Notes: a model not told the origin generated them from the letters alone. Counted from the first letter of the stretch, positions 1-5,735 are shown. The stretch: 7,529 bases of DNA from Planctomycetota bacterium (GCA_024278415.1 JAJRTI010000951.1:1-7529); one strand, 5' to 3'. Numbers and translations are program-made.

Positions 1-217
1 CCAGAACCACGCGGCCGCGATGCGGTTCGTGGCCGAAGTCGATTCTGCGAGCGTGTACGTGAACGCGTCGACGCGCTTCACCGACGGCGGCCAGTTCGGC
101 ATGGGCGCGGAGATCGGCATCAGCACCGACAAGCTGCACGCCCGCGGGCCCATGGCCCTGCCTGAGTTGACGACTTACAAATGGGTTGTCTTCGGCGACG
201 GGCAGGTGAGAACGTAA
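1..217 (+). CDS. proA: Glutamate-5-semialdehyde dehydrogenase (gamma-glutamyl phosphate reductase), C-terminal 71 residues, 5' end outside window
   Basis: ProA reduces L-glutamyl-5-phosphate to glutamate-5-semialdehyde with NADPH, the second step of proline synthesis, in the cytoplasm. Base 2 is the first full codon; the frame is open to the window edge and ends at TAA 215-217. The peptide carries the nearly invariant ProA tail: [20 protein letters not shown], then [10 protein letters not shown], then ELTTYKW and a closing GDGQVR. E. coli ProA is about 417 residues, so roughly the last sixth of the protein is here. The internal ATG at 20 lies inside the conserved domain and is not a start. 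The stop codon falls inside the first copy of a 15-bp tandem duplication (213-242). Family assignment is very secure; whether proB is upstream cannot be seen. Confidence 0.95.
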   Translation, partial: QNHAAAMRFVAEVDSASVYVNASTRFTDGGQFGMGAEIGISTDKLHARGPMALPELTTYKWVVFGDGQVRT

Positions 218-242
218 AACGTAAGGGCGTAAAACGTAAGGG
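213..242. repeat. Perfect 15-bp tandem duplication overlapping the proA stop
   Basis: CGTAAAACGTAAGGG occurs at 213-227 and again at 228-242 with no mismatch. Each copy contains the near-heptads CGTAAAA and CGTAAGG, which read as the reverse complement of the CGTTTTA units further downstream (275-288). The proA TAA stop (215-217) lies in the first copy. Confidence 0.9.
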
Positions 243-283
243 GACAGGAGTCTCGCCTTCCGCCTTCCGCCTCACGTTTTACG
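228..283 (+). terminator. Long-stem hairpin downstream of proA (possible transcript end)
   Basis: Bases 228-241 (CGTAAAACGTAAGG) pair with 270-283 (CCTCACGTTTTACG) as a 14-bp stem with one A-C mismatch, around a loop of about 28 bases. It comes from head-to-head copies of the same short repeat. There is no clear T-run after it, so a role as an intrinsic terminator is only a possibility; it may simply be a by-product of the repeats. Confidence 0.4.
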
Positions 284-337
284 TTTTACTCGTTACGCAT
301 TACGTCCCACCATCACCCATCAACCATCTCCGCCCCC
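254..337. repeat. Degenerate heptanucleotide array, 12 units, ending at the start codon of the M20 gene
   Basis: Split into sevens, 254-337 reads CGCCTTC x2, CGCCTCA, CGTTTTA x2, CTCGTTA, CGCATTA, CGTCCCA, CCATCAC, CCATCAA, CCATCTC, CGCCCCC, and the next base is the A of ATG 338. Every unit begins with C, and neighbouring units are identical or differ by a few bases. Shifted by one base, the CAT-phase units are CATCACC, CATCAAC and CATCTCC; CATCAAC recurs exactly in the second array before the next gene. The central part is AT-richer than its surroundings. The array resembles the short tandemly repeated heptamers known from cyanobacteria; function unknown. Confidence 0.8.
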
Positions 338-1507
338 ATGCCCACCGACCTCGACGATCTGATCCAATCCCGCCGCGACGACATGGTCGCGCTGCTGTGC
401 GAACTGATCGCAGCCAAGACGGAGAACCCACCGGACCCGGAGAAGCCGGCGGCCGATATCGTTGCGCGCAGCTTCGACGCGTGGAGCATCCCGTACGAGA
501 CGTACGAGAAGGAGCCCGGACGCACGAATGTGATTGGCGCGGTCGGCCCGGGCGCGCGGTCGCTGCTCGTCGCGTGCCATCTCGATACCGTGCCGGCCGG
601 CGAGGGGTGGGACAGCGACCCGTTCACGGCCAGGATTGACGGCGATCGGCTCTATGGCCGCGGCGCGTCGGACAACAAGGGCCAACTCGCGGCGTGCATG
701 ATCGCGGCCCAGTGCCTCAAGGAGCACGAGGACTCGCTGAGGGGCCGGCTCATGCTTGCAGCCGTCGCGGACGAGGAGCGCGGCTCTGCGTTGGGCCTCG
801 AGTATCTCGTGAACGAATGCGGCCTCGCCGCAGACTGCGCGATCATTCCCGACGTGCTCCACAACATGAACATGATCGACGTGGCCGAGAAGGGCCTCGT
901 GTTCGTGAAGGTCACGTCGCACGGCAAGCAGGCCCACGGCTCCACCCCTGAGGCGGGCGTGAACGCGATCTGGAACATGACCGACTTTCTCGCACGCATC
1001 CGCGAGAACCCCATCCCGGTCATCGAGCACGAATTCCTCTCCCCAGCCACGCTGAACCTCGGCATGATCCAAGCCGGCAACGCGCCGAACATGGTACCGG
1101 GCAAGTGCGAAGCCACGCTCGATATCCGCTACCCGGCCGGCCAGACCCAGGACGAGATCCTCGCGATTCTTCAGAGCCTCCTTGACGAGACAACCGCGGC
1201 GAACCCGACGGCCAAGTTCGACATGAAAGTCGTGTCGGAGCTGCTGCCGAGCGAAGTGCCTACGGACTTGCCGATCATTCCGTTGATCCAGAAGCACACC
1301 GAGGCCGTCACCGGCCGGAAGCCCACGCGGCAGGGCATGTCCGGCGCAACCGTAACGAAGCAACTCATCGACCAAGGCATCCCCGCGGTCGGCTTCGCGC
1401 CCGGCGACAACGAGGAGCCCCACACCGCGAACGAGTCCGTCTCGATCCAAGAACTCGTCGACTTCGCGAAAGTGCTTGCGCGGATTTGCCTGGACGACCT
1501 GGGCTGA
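338..1507 (+). CDS. M20-family zinc metallohydrolase (ArgE/DapE/carboxypeptidase G2-like peptidase or amidohydrolase)
   Basis: A 389-residue cytoplasmic-looking enzyme, with no signal peptide or membrane segment, expected to cleave an amide or peptide bond using two zinc ions. Visible M20 landmarks, in order: H81-x-D83 in VACHLDTVPAG (first zinc ligand and the Asp beside it), GRGASDNKG with bridging D112, DEE at 145-147 (E146 the general base, E147 a ligand), D172 in IIPDV at the usual fourth-ligand position, the dimerisation-domain motif AHGSTP with H200, GNAPNMVPGKCEATLDIRYP at 247-266, and H362 in EEPHTANE as the last ligand. All catalytic residues are present and the length is normal. The substrate cannot be told: acetylornithine, succinyl-diaminopimelate and dipeptides are all handled by relatives, and I see no pathway neighbours to decide. 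The start is ATG 338, at the end of the heptad array; no Shine-Dalgarno sequence precedes it. Confidence 0.93.
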   Translation: MPTDLDDLIQSRRDDMVALLCELIAAKTENPPDPEKPAADIVARSFDAWSIPYETYEKEPGRTNVIGAVGPGARSLLVACHLDTVPAGEGWDSDPFTARIDGDRLYGRGASDNKGQLAACMIAAQCLKEHEDSLRGRLMLAAVADEERGSALGLEYLVNECGLAADCAIIPDVLHNMNMIDVAEKGLVFVKVTSHGKQAHGSTPEAGVNAIWNMTDFLARIRENPIPVIEHEFLSPATLNLGMIQAGNAPNMVPGKCEATLDIRYPAGQTQDEILAILQSLLDETTAANPTAKFDMKVVSELLPSEVPTDLPIIPLIQKHTEAVTGRKPTRQGMSGATVTKQLIDQGIPAVGFAPGDNEEPHTANESVSIQELVDFAKVLARICLDDLG

Positions 1508-1520
1508 ACTCCGAGTTCAG
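1504..1520 (+). terminator. Perfect 7-bp hairpin over the stop codon of the M20 gene
   Basis: CTGAACT (1504-1510) and AGTTCAG (1514-1520) are exact complements around a CCG loop. The TGA stop (1505-1507) is in the left arm. No T-run follows, so this is more likely an mRNA 3'-end structure than a classical terminator. Confidence 0.4.
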
Positions 1521-1527
1521 ACGGCGA

Positions 1528-1562
1528 CTGATGGTCAATGCAGAAGCGCTGGCGACCATCGG
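1528..1562 (+). repeat. Inverted repeat whose right arm merges into the heptad array
   Basis: CTGATGGTC (1528-1536) pairs with GACCATCGG (1554-1562) as nine pairs including one G-T, around a 17-base loop. The right arm contains the start of the first CAT-phase heptad (CATCGGT, 1557-1563), so the left arm looks like an inverted heptad fragment. Confidence 0.45.
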
Positions 1563-1626
1563 TCATCAACCATCAACCATTCGCCATTCGCCATTAGCCA
1601 TTAGCCATTAGCCATTAGCCATTCTG
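1557..1626. repeat. Heptanucleotide tandem array, 10 units, just upstream of the rRNA methyltransferase start
   Basis: Ten consecutive 7-bp units, each beginning CAT: CATCGGT, CATCAAC x2, CATTCGC x2, CATTAGC x4, CATTCTG. After four more bases (CCTC) comes ATG 1631. The four CATTAGC units (1592-1619) are perfect. The stepwise change, with identical neighbours in blocks, is what unit duplication by replication slippage would leave. CATCAAC is shared with the array at 254-337. Confidence 0.92.
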
Positions 1627-1630
1627 CCTC

Positions 1631-2827
1631 ATGCCAACATCCGTCATTCTCAAGAAGGGCCGCGCGAAGCCGTTCTTCTGTCATCACCCGTGGGTCTTCT
1701 CCGGCGCGGTTCATCGCATCGATGGCGACGACCCGGACGGGAGCATCGTCGACGTGCGCGCGGCCGAGGGCGATTTTGTGGGCAAGGGCTACATCAACCG
1801 CAACTCGCAGATCGTCGTGCGCCTGCTCTCGTGGCGCGAGGACGAAGCGATCGACGACGCGTTCTGGCGCACGCGCATCGAGCGGGCCGTCGCGTTCCGG
1901 CACGAGACGCTGCGGGTGCAGGATGCGGGCGCCGCGTACCGCGTCATCAACAGCGAAGGCGACGGACTGTCCGGGCTGGTGGTGGACCGGTACGGCGACT
2001 GCCTCGTCGCACAGTTCCTCACGCTGGGCCTGCTTGAGCGGCGGGATCTGTTGGTTGGGCTATTGGCCGAGGCCTGCCCCGATTGGTCGATCTACGAGCG
2101 CTGCGAAGCGCTGATGTCGGACGCCGAGGGCGCAATCTCGGAGTCAGGCGTGCTGCACGGCGAGGAGCCTCCGGACCTCGTCAAGATCGTGGAGAACGGC
2201 CTCACGTTCTTCGTGGACGTCAGGCGCGGCCAGAAGACCGGCGCGTACCTCGACCAGCGCGAGAACCGGCTCTGGTTCAGCCGCTTTGTGCGCGGCCGCC
2301 GCGTGCTCGACTGCTACACGTACAACGGCGGCTTTGGCATCTACGCCGCGGCCAAAGGCGGTGCGGAGCACGTGCTCTGCATCGACCAATCGGACCGCGC
2401 CATCGAGTTGGCCCGGAAGAACGCGGAGGCCAACGGCTTGAGCAACGTCGAGTTTCAGTTGGGCAAGGCCGACAAGACGATGCGCGCGCTGAAGGCCTCG
2501 GGGCAGCGGTTCGGGGCCATCGCGCTCGACCCGCCCAAGTTCGTGCGGTCTCGGCACGGGCTCAAGCGGGGCAGCAAGGCGTACCGCGAGGCGAACCTGC
2601 TGGCCATGCAGCTCCTGGAGCCGGGCGGGCTACTGCTCACGTGCTCGTGCTCGCAGCACATGGACGACGAGACGTTCTGTCGTCTCTTGAACGAGGCCGC
2701 GGTCGAAGCGGGGCGCAGCTTGCGCGTCCTCCATCGCGGCGGCCAGCCGCCCGACCATCCGGTCGCGGCCGCGTGCCCGGAGACGCGCTACCTCAAAGCC
2801 TATCTCTGCCATGTGCAAGACGCCTGA
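1631..2827 (+). CDS. rlmI: Class I 23S rRNA (cytosine-C5)-methyltransferase, RlmI/YccW type
   Basis: This 398-residue protein matches the length of E. coli RlmI (about 396), which makes m5C1962 in 23S rRNA. An N-terminal PUA-like RNA-binding domain (about residues 3-70) starts with the family signature HPWVFSGAV at 19-27. A central region (about 103-195) contains VINSEGDGLSGLVVDRY and leads to RRGQKTGAYLDQRENR at 198-213. The Rossmann SAM-binding domain follows: motif I VLDCYTYNGGFG at 225-236, acidic D252 after strand 2, motif IV DPPKF at 300-304, and the CSCSQH motif at 338-343 with C340 as the likely catalytic cysteine. The end, HPVAAACPETRYLKAYL, is also typical. The ATG at 1631 gives a full-length N-terminus. 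The last 17 bases overlap the next gene. The family is secure; the exact target base is inferred by homology. Confidence 0.93.
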   Translation: MPTSVILKKGRAKPFFCHHPWVFSGAVHRIDGDDPDGSIVDVRAAEGDFVGKGYINRNSQIVVRLLSWREDEAIDDAFWRTRIERAVAFRHETLRVQDAGAAYRVINSEGDGLSGLVVDRYGDCLVAQFLTLGLLERRDLLVGLLAEACPDWSIYERCEALMSDAEGAISESGVLHGEEPPDLVKIVENGLTFFVDVRRGQKTGAYLDQRENRLWFSRFVRGRRVLDCYTYNGGFGIYAAAKGGAEHVLCIDQSDRAIELARKNAEANGLSNVEFQLGKADKTMRALKASGQRFGAIALDPPKFVRSRHGLKRGSKAYREANLLAMQLLEPGGLLLTCSCSQHMDDETFCRLLNEAAVEAGRSLRVLHRGGQPPDHPVAAACPETRYLKAYLCHVQDA

Positions 2828-4913
2828 GACAAGCGAGGCCGCGTGTCCGTCTGGCGGGGGGCCGCCGGAGGCGCGCACGCCGCGGTCCCACGTGATCGCG
2901 CTCGCGCTCGGCATCGCCGGGTTCACGGCCGTCTTCACCACGCTCGCAGTCTTGCGCTACCGTTCGTTCTGCGCGTACGACTTCACCGACCTCGCGGGCA
3001 TCAACCAGGTGATCTGGCGCACGGTCCACGCGCCGAGCCGGCCGTTTTTTCAGACCGTGACCGAGCAGTACTTCATGGGCCACATCCAGCCCATCCTTCT
3101 GCTGCTCTGCATCCCGTATGCGATTGCGCCCCACGTGACGACGCTGTTCTTCCTCGCGGCGTTGGCCGCGGGGCTGGGTGCGTGGCCGGTCTATCTGCTC
3201 GCCAAGCACATGCTCTCCCCGCGCGCGGGGCTGGTGTGGGCGTTCGCGTACCTGCTCTACTCGCCGCTGCACAACGTTGTGCTGACGGACTTCAGGCCGG
3301 TCGTCTTCGCGATCCCGACGCTGCTTGCGCTGCTCTACGCGTTCGAGCGCGAGCGCTTCGGCTGGTTCTGCCTCTGGTGCGTGGCCACGCTCTGCGTGCA
3401 GGAGAGCCTGGGGCTGTGGATTCTGTTCATGGGGCCGTACGCGCTCTGGCGCCGGCGTTCTTGGAAGTGGGCGGCGCTGCCGGTCGTGCTGGGCGGAGCG
3501 TGGTTCGCAGTGTGCACTCGGCTGATCATGCCGTTGACCTTCAACAACGTCATCTACCCCTTTGGCGGCTATCTGTACCTTTGGATCGGCAACGAAAGCC
3601 CGGGCGTGCTCGTGCGCAAGATTCTCACGAACCCCTTCTGCTACGCGCGGCTGGCGCTTTCGCCGAGCCGGTCGCTGCTGCTCTTCAAGAGCTTCTGGCC
3701 GCTGTGTTTCTTCTCGTTCGCCGCGCCTATCGCCATGATCGTGCCAGCCGCGACGTGGTTCCAATTGCTCATGGTGCACCACAGCGCGATCCACGCGACG
3801 CGCATCCATTGGCTCGCGCCCTTGTTGCCCACGTTCTTCTTCGCGGCCATTCTTGGAGCGCGGCGCTTGGCGGGCGAATTCGAACGCCGCGGGTGGGCTG
3901 CGCGGCGGAAGGCGCTCCTGGCCGCGCCGCTTGTGGCGTGTGCGCTCTCGAACTTCGGGCCCAACGACCTGGCGCAGCAGAGCGGCGTGCGGCCCATTGA
4001 CCGGCCCGACCTCGCGTACGTGACGAACCTCTACGACCCCGCGCCGTACCGCATGGAGCCAGAGGGCCGCGTCGCGTGGCGCGCGCTGGCGACGATACCC
4101 GCGGACGCGTCCGTGTCCGCGAGCGGGGATCTTATGCCGGCATTGTCGCACCGGATGCTTGTGCAGGAGTTCGGCTTCGAACTCGGGTACACCAATGGCC
4201 GCACGCGGAGCGACCTGGACGCGGACTACTTGGCGATTCACGCGCGTAGTGAGACCTTCGGCGCGGGGATCTACAATTGGCCTGGCATTGTGCGCCTGCG
4301 CGAGCGGGTGCTGCGCATCCTCGACAGCGGCGGATGGGAGCCGGTATTCGCGGAGGGCAACTTCCTCGTGCTGCGCCGGGTCGACCGCGCGGACCCGGCG
4401 CGCGTGGCCGCGGCCGAGGCGCACGTGCGTGAGGCGTGGAGCGACGCGGCCGCGATGCGGAGCCCCGGCGGGCGCATGGATTTGGCGCGCACCGCGTACG
4501 AGGCCGGACGCCTCGATGAGGCGGTGACGCATTATGAGGCCGCGGCGGCCATGTCCCCACAGGACCCCTTCCCGCGGCGCAAGGCGGGGCAGATCCTCAT
4601 GCAGTTGGGCCGGCCGCGGGAGGCGCTACGATGGTTGATCGAAGCGGCCGACCGCGCGCCGCTGTGCATGGCGACACATCTAACGCTCGCGGACACGCTG
4701 GCCGCGCTGCGCCAGCATGAAGCCGCGGAGGCGAACTACCGGGCCGCGATCCGTCTGCTGCCCACGGACCCCCAGCCCTACTTTGGGCTCGGGATGGTGC
4801 GGCTCGCGCAGGGCGACCGATCCGGAGCGGCGCGGGCTTTCCGACGCGCCCTGCGCCTGGACCCCACGTTCAAGGAAGCGAGGGCCATGCTCGAGCGCTG
4901 CCGAGAGAGATAG
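2811..4913 (+). CDS. DUF2079 multispanning membrane protein with C-terminal TPR domain
   Basis: A 700-residue inner-membrane protein of unknown function. After a short polar N-terminus, the first membrane segment is about residues 28-48. The DUF2079 signature follows: YDFTDLAGINQVIW (56-69), FMGHIQPILLLL (88-99), a hydrophobic stretch with LGAWPVYLLAKHML (122-135), and YSPLHNVVLTDFRP (150-163). More hydrophobic segments lie at about 166-177, 187-212, 221-240, 290-320, 335-350 and 368-380. IPADASVSASGDLMPALSHR (429-448) is the extracytoplasmic segment usual in this family. From about 553 to 690 come four TPR-like helical pairs, for example AYEAGRLDEAVTHYEAA and ANYRAAIRLLPTDPQPYFGLG. DUF2079 proteins resemble GT-C glycosyltransferases in layout, but no activity is established here; the TPR tail suggests a protein partner. 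The 17-bp overlap with the methyltransferase gene and the lack of a Shine-Dalgarno site suggest translational coupling. A downstream start at or before residue 27 is possible. Confidence 0.85.
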   Translation: MCKTPETSEAACPSGGGPPEARTPRSHVIALALGIAGFTAVFTTLAVLRYRSFCAYDFTDLAGINQVIWRTVHAPSRPFFQTVTEQYFMGHIQPILLLLCIPYAIAPHVTTLFFLAALAAGLGAWPVYLLAKHMLSPRAGLVWAFAYLLYSPLHNVVLTDFRPVVFAIPTLLALLYAFERERFGWFCLWCVATLCVQESLGLWILFMGPYALWRRRSWKWAALPVVLGGAWFAVCTRLIMPLTFNNVIYPFGGYLYLWIGNESPGVLVRKILTNPFCYARLALSPSRSLLLFKSFWPLCFFSFAAPIAMIVPAATWFQLLMVHHSAIHATRIHWLAPLLPTFFFAAILGARRLAGEFERRGWAARRKALLAAPLVACALSNFGPNDLAQQSGVRPIDRPDLAYVTNLYDPAPYRMEPEGRVAWRALATIPADASVSASGDLMPALSHRMLVQEFGFELGYTNGRTRSDLDADYLAIHARSETFGAGIYNWPGIVRLRERVLRILDSGGWEPVFAEGNFLVLRRVDRADPARVAAAEAHVREAWSDAAAMRSPGGRMDLARTAYEAGRLDEAVTHYEAAAAMSPQDPFPRRKAGQILMQLGRPREALRWLIEAADRAPLCMATHLTLADTLAALRQHEAAEANYRAAIRLLPTDPQPYFGLGMVRLAQGDRSGAARAFRRALRLDPTFKEARAMLERCRER

Positions 4914-4926
4914 CGTCGTGTCGCCC

Positions 4927-4951
4927 GCGATGCCGCATCATGCGGCATCGC
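4927..4951. terminator. Perfect 11-bp-stem palindrome between convergent genes (candidate bidirectional terminator)
   Basis: GCGATGCCGCA (4927-4937) and TGCGGCATCGC (4941-4951) are exact reverse complements around a TCA loop. It starts 13 bases after the stop of the DUF2079-TPR gene, in the convergent spacer facing the methyltransferase gene on the other strand. There is no T-run on either side, so termination may depend on the stem alone or on Rho. Confidence 0.6.
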
Positions 4952-4953
4952 TG

Positions 4954-5008
4954 TTCGGAGTCCCGCCTTCAGGCGGTCTGGTCCGTCTCGGAGGAGGCCC
5001 TCACGGGC
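4954..5008. repeat. Candidate interspersed REP-like element with two small hairpins
   Basis: CCGCC (4963-4967), loop TTCA, GGCGG (4972-4976) is a perfect hairpin, and GCCC (4997-5000), loop TCAC, GGGC (5005-5008) is a second. The stretch from TTCGGAGTCCCGCC onward, if read in frame, gives the peptide FGVPPSGG. From memory, that peptide turns up in spurious ORFs of planctomycete-like genomes because of a dispersed DNA repeat. Only one copy is present here, so the repeat status is not shown by this window. Confidence 0.4.
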
Positions 5009-5023
5009 GACGCGTTCGACTCT

Positions 5024-5599
5024 TCACGCTGAGCGGCCATTCATGAGCAACAGGAAAAACTCCACGTTTCCCTTGCCGCCCCGCACAGGCGACTCCGCGG
5101 CCGCGACCATGGGCAGGCCGTCTGCCAATAGGCCGTCGATGACGCTAGAGACAACGGGCCGCACCTGATCCTCTGGCAGCCGGCCCTTGCGAACCTGGCT
5201 GCGATCGGCTTCATACTGCGGCTTCAGCAAAGACAGCAGCATGCCCCCCGGCTTCGTGAGCCCCAGCGCGTGCGGCAGAATCGCCCGCTGCCGCGTCCAC
5301 CCCACGTCGATGGTGACCAAGTCCACCGGCTCGGGCAGCGCCACGTGCATCGCGTTCGTGCGCTCCATCACCACGACGCGGCCATCGTTGCGCAGCGTCC
5401 AGGCGAACGTGCCGTAGCTCGTGTCGACCGAGTACACCTTCGCCGCGCCATGCTGGAGCAGACAGTCGACGAACCCGCCGATGTGCGAGCCCAGGTCCGC
5501 GGCGACCCTGCCCGTGGGGTCGATGCGGAACGCGTCGAGTGCGAACTCGAGCTTGAGCCCGCCTTTGCCGACGTAGGGATGGGGGGGTGCGTTGGCCAT
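5024..5599 (-). CDS. TlyA/FtsJ-like rRNA 2'-O-methyltransferase domain protein lacking the S4 domain
   Basis: A 191-residue SAM-dependent methyltransferase resembling the catalytic part of TlyA (16S/23S rRNA cytidine-2'-O-methyltransferase and putative hemolysin). Seen in order: YVGKGGLKLEFAL (9-21), where TlyA has the S4-to-Rossmann junction YVSRGGLKL; motif I ADLGSHIGGFVDCLLQHGA (34-52); YSVDTSYGTFAWTLRND (56-72); VVVMERTNA (75-83); motif IV TIDVG with D98; LLKPQYEA with K126; and KGNVEF with E180. K16, D98, K126 and E180 fit the FtsJ-type K-D-K-E set. TlyA usually has about 60 more N-terminal residues forming an S4 RNA-binding domain; here the frame is closed by a stop at 5642-5644 and no other start lies between it and ATG 5599. 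The sequence after motif IV (GWTRQ) differs from the usual SFISL. The substrate is therefore uncertain; it could be an RNA methyltransferase that finds its target differently. It converges on the DUF2079 gene and diverges from the pseudopilin. Confidence 0.85.
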   Translation of the reverse strand: MANAPPHPYVGKGGLKLEFALDAFRIDPTGRVAADLGSHIGGFVDCLLQHGAAKVYSVDTSYGTFAWTLRNDGRVVVMERTNAMHVALPEPVDLVTIDVGWTRQRAILPHALGLTKPGGMLLSLLKPQYEADRSQVRKGRLPEDQVRPVVSSVIDGLLADGLPMVAAAESPVRGGKGNVEFFLLLMNGRSA

Positions 5600-5643
5600 G
5601 CGAACGGTGCCTGCGCGACAGACGCGGAGGAGCGAGGTCGATC

Positions 5644-5672
5644 ATCTTAGCAGTCGCCGCGCAGGGCTCCAA
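5644..5672 (-). promoter_or_regulatory. Putative sigma70-like promoter of the TlyA-like gene
   Basis: Read on the - strand: -35 TTGGAG (5672-5667), a 17-base spacer, then -10 TAAGAT (5649-5644), giving a leader of about 37 bases before ATG 5599. The -10 matches four of six consensus bases and the -35 three of six. The AT-rich island in a GC-rich spacer supports it, but this is pattern matching only. Confidence 0.4.
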
Positions 5673-5706
5673 ATGCCGGCGCGACGGATGCCGCGCCGCT
5701 ATGCAC

Positions 5707-5735
5707 TTGCGCTGGCGCCAAGGCGCCTATACAAT
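5707..5735 (+). promoter_or_regulatory. Putative sigma70-like promoter of the pseudopilin gene, spacer made of two palindromes
   Basis: -35 TTGCGC (5707-5712, three of six), 17-base spacer, -10 TACAAT (5730-5735, five of six). Transcription would start near 5742, leaving a leader of about 35 bases. The spacer is almost entirely two adjoining palindromic octamers, TGGCGCCA (5713-5720) and AGGCGCCT (5721-5728), a possible operator. Confidence 0.5.

Noticed and set aside
213..337. CRISPR array or leader
   Set aside because: Units are 7 or 15 bp with no unique spacers of constant length and no cas genes in view.
181..639. 152-codon + frame translating through the heptad array ([11 protein letters not shown]...)
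   Set aside because: The peptide repetition reflects the DNA heptads, and the frame continues as a shadow of the M20 gene. Such repeat-derived ORFs are a known source of false annotations.
320..1450. 376-codon open frame on the - strand opposite the M20 gene
   Set aside because: The + strand frame carries every M20 catalytic motif; this one shows none of any family.
338..1507. Specific naming as argE or dapE
   Set aside because: Catalytic residues are common to the whole M20 family; nothing in the sequence or its neighbours fixes the substrate.
2083..2895. 270-codon + frame overlapping the RlmI-like gene
   Set aside because: Arg/Ala/Gly-rich shadow frame; the real gene's methyltransferase motifs are in the other frame.
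2793..4532. 579-codon open frame on the - strand opposite the DUF2079-TPR gene
   Set aside because: It is Arg/His/Pro-rich, has no recognisable domain, and lies wholly opposite a gene with clear family motifs; GC-rich codon use keeps the antisense frame open.
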